A DNA stretch of 64,000 bases, taken from the NCBI RefSeq assembly GCF_002811945.1, contig NZ_NPDX01000001.1, positions 1,682,501-1,746,500 on the forward strand. Direction: 5' to 3'. The DNA comes from Leptospira harrisiae. GTDB lineage: Bacteria > Spirochaetota > Leptospiria > Leptospirales > Leptospiraceae. Made by a program: the position numbers and the translations under genes. Each line of letters begins with the position of its first letter. Within the stretch, counting starts at the first letter, position 1. The notes beneath the pieces are model-generated. The model was not told where the DNA came from. It saw only the letters and a list, made by a program, of their open reading frames with translations, and did no database searches. Below are positions 63,539 to 64,000 of this stretch, one piece after another.

Positions 63539-64000
63539 ACCAAGACCCAAACGATCCCGATTGGTATTTTTTTTAAGCCTATCTGGACTCCTATCCATTG
63601 GAATCTTTTTCATTGAATGGATAGGTTCTCGTGAAAGTGGGAGCCTTGCTTTATTTGCTGACGCGGGGCATATCTTTACCGATGTGTTTGCCCATCTCAT
63701 TTCGTTATTTGCCCTCCTCATTGCTTCTAAAAAACCAACCGTAAAATACCCGTTTGGGTTTCACCGTTTTGAGGTGCTTGCCGCTTTACTGAATGGTCTA
63801 CTCCTCATTGGCATTGCAATATTCATTTTGTATGAAAGTTACCTACGATTTTCAGGAACAGCGCATGTAGAACCTAATTCCATGTTGGCCTATGCACTCA
63901 TCGGATTTGGAGTCAATTTGGTATCGGCTGCCCTTCTTGTGGGTGTGAGTAAAACAAGCCTCAATCTAAAGTCTGCATATTTACATGTTCTTAGCGATCT
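63531..64000 (+). CDS. Cation diffusion facilitator family transporter (CzcD/ZitB-like), 3' part outside window
   Basis: The ATG at 63531 overlaps the end of the OmpA-family gene by 8 bases. The visible 156 residues include the first membrane helices and the metal site: SLALFADAGHIFTDVFAHL (helix II, Asp-His-x-x-x-Asp pattern), YPFGFHRFEVLAALLNGLLL, and the fifth-helix start SAYLHVLSD. The family exports Zn, Co or Cd from the cytoplasm by proton antiport; the metal cannot be fixed here. The C-terminal part is cut by the window end. Confidence 0.9.
   Translation, partial: MSKPRPKRSRLVFFLSLSGLLSIGIFFIEWIGSRESGSLALFADAGHIFTDVFAHLISLFALLIASKKPTVKYPFGFHRFEVLAALLNGLLLIGIAIFILYESYLRFSGTAHVEPNSMLAYALIGFGVNLVSAALLVGVSKTSLNLKSAYLHVLSD

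Noticed and set aside
1..64000. tRNA, rRNA, CRISPR arrays, insertion sequences, prophage
   Set aside because: No cloverleaf-like sequence, spaced repeats, transposase or phage genes were seen; gaps between genes are too small for most of these. A dedicated RNA-gene search would settle short ones.

Overview
The window reads as chromosomal DNA of a Leptospira species, most likely of the saprophytic (L. biflexa-like) group. The grounds are AT-rich DNA with a uniform base composition, lipoprotein signals of spirochaetal type, a futalosine-pathway menaquinone gene (mqnC), Leptospira-style surface families (OmpL47-like Ig repeats, DUF1574 beside MBOAT, a flagellar-coiling-protein-like protein) and many membrane signalling proteins. 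Species level cannot be fixed from the sequence alone. Genes are packed tightly: neighbours often overlap by ATGA or TGATG, convergent genes overlap at their 3' ends, and no gap exceeds about 130 bases. I saw no rRNA, tRNA, CRISPR array, insertion sequence or prophage.

Layout. 1-4.6 kb: a thioredoxin-fold DUF255/YyaL protein (cut by the window edge), divergent from a TolC-family outer membrane protein and an M20 amidohydrolase. 4.6-9.4 kb: an enoyl-CoA hydratase-like gene behind a palindrome, facing a tightly coupled operon of thiolase-like, GT9 glycosyltransferase, Xaa-Pro aminopeptidase and MarR regulator. 9.4-12.6 kb: a bacterioferritin, THUMP RNA methyltransferase, NAGS-like and DCC-protein operon. 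12.6-15.5 kb: three overlapping genes on the minus strand (KamA-type radical SAM enzyme, ATP-grasp ligase, heme-oxygenase-like diiron protein), the best candidate in the window for an undescribed small-molecule pathway. 15.5-21.8 kb: HAD phosphatase, GerMN protein, diguanylate cyclase, mqnC and a membrane heterodisulfide-reductase-like iron-sulfur protein.

21.8-31.3 kb: a LysM-FecR / Ig-like / SpoIIE-phosphatase operon whose first ribosome binding site lies in a 10-bp hairpin arm, then prfC (opposite strand), then an NHL-repeat/VWA protein with a TPR partner. 31-38 kb: small genes (HesB-like, SRPBCC, mgsA, an Fcp-like protein, a pseudo-receiver coiled-coil protein), a YjgP/YjgQ (LptF/LptG) permease, miaB and a degenerate J-domain membrane protein. 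38-42 kb: an RlmI-type methyltransferase, MBOAT and DUF1574 surface-acylation operon. 42-51.7 kb: a DISM/7TM-SpoIIE-TPR receptor and a hisD-panC-mfd-(SurA-like lipoprotein)-uppP series.

51.7-57.8 kb: an adenylate/guanylate cyclase with a FecR/FN3-like protein and a TIG/DUF5683 membrane protein, a second cassette that parallels the one at 21.8 kb. 57.8-64 kb: xthA, an LEA2-like lipoprotein, an unknown lipoprotein, mgtE, a coiled-coil lipoprotein plus OmpA-family pair, and a cation diffusion facilitator cut by the window end. Overall this is core metabolism and envelope biology interleaved with unusually many signal-output enzymes (GGDEF, class III cyclase, two SpoIIE phosphatases).
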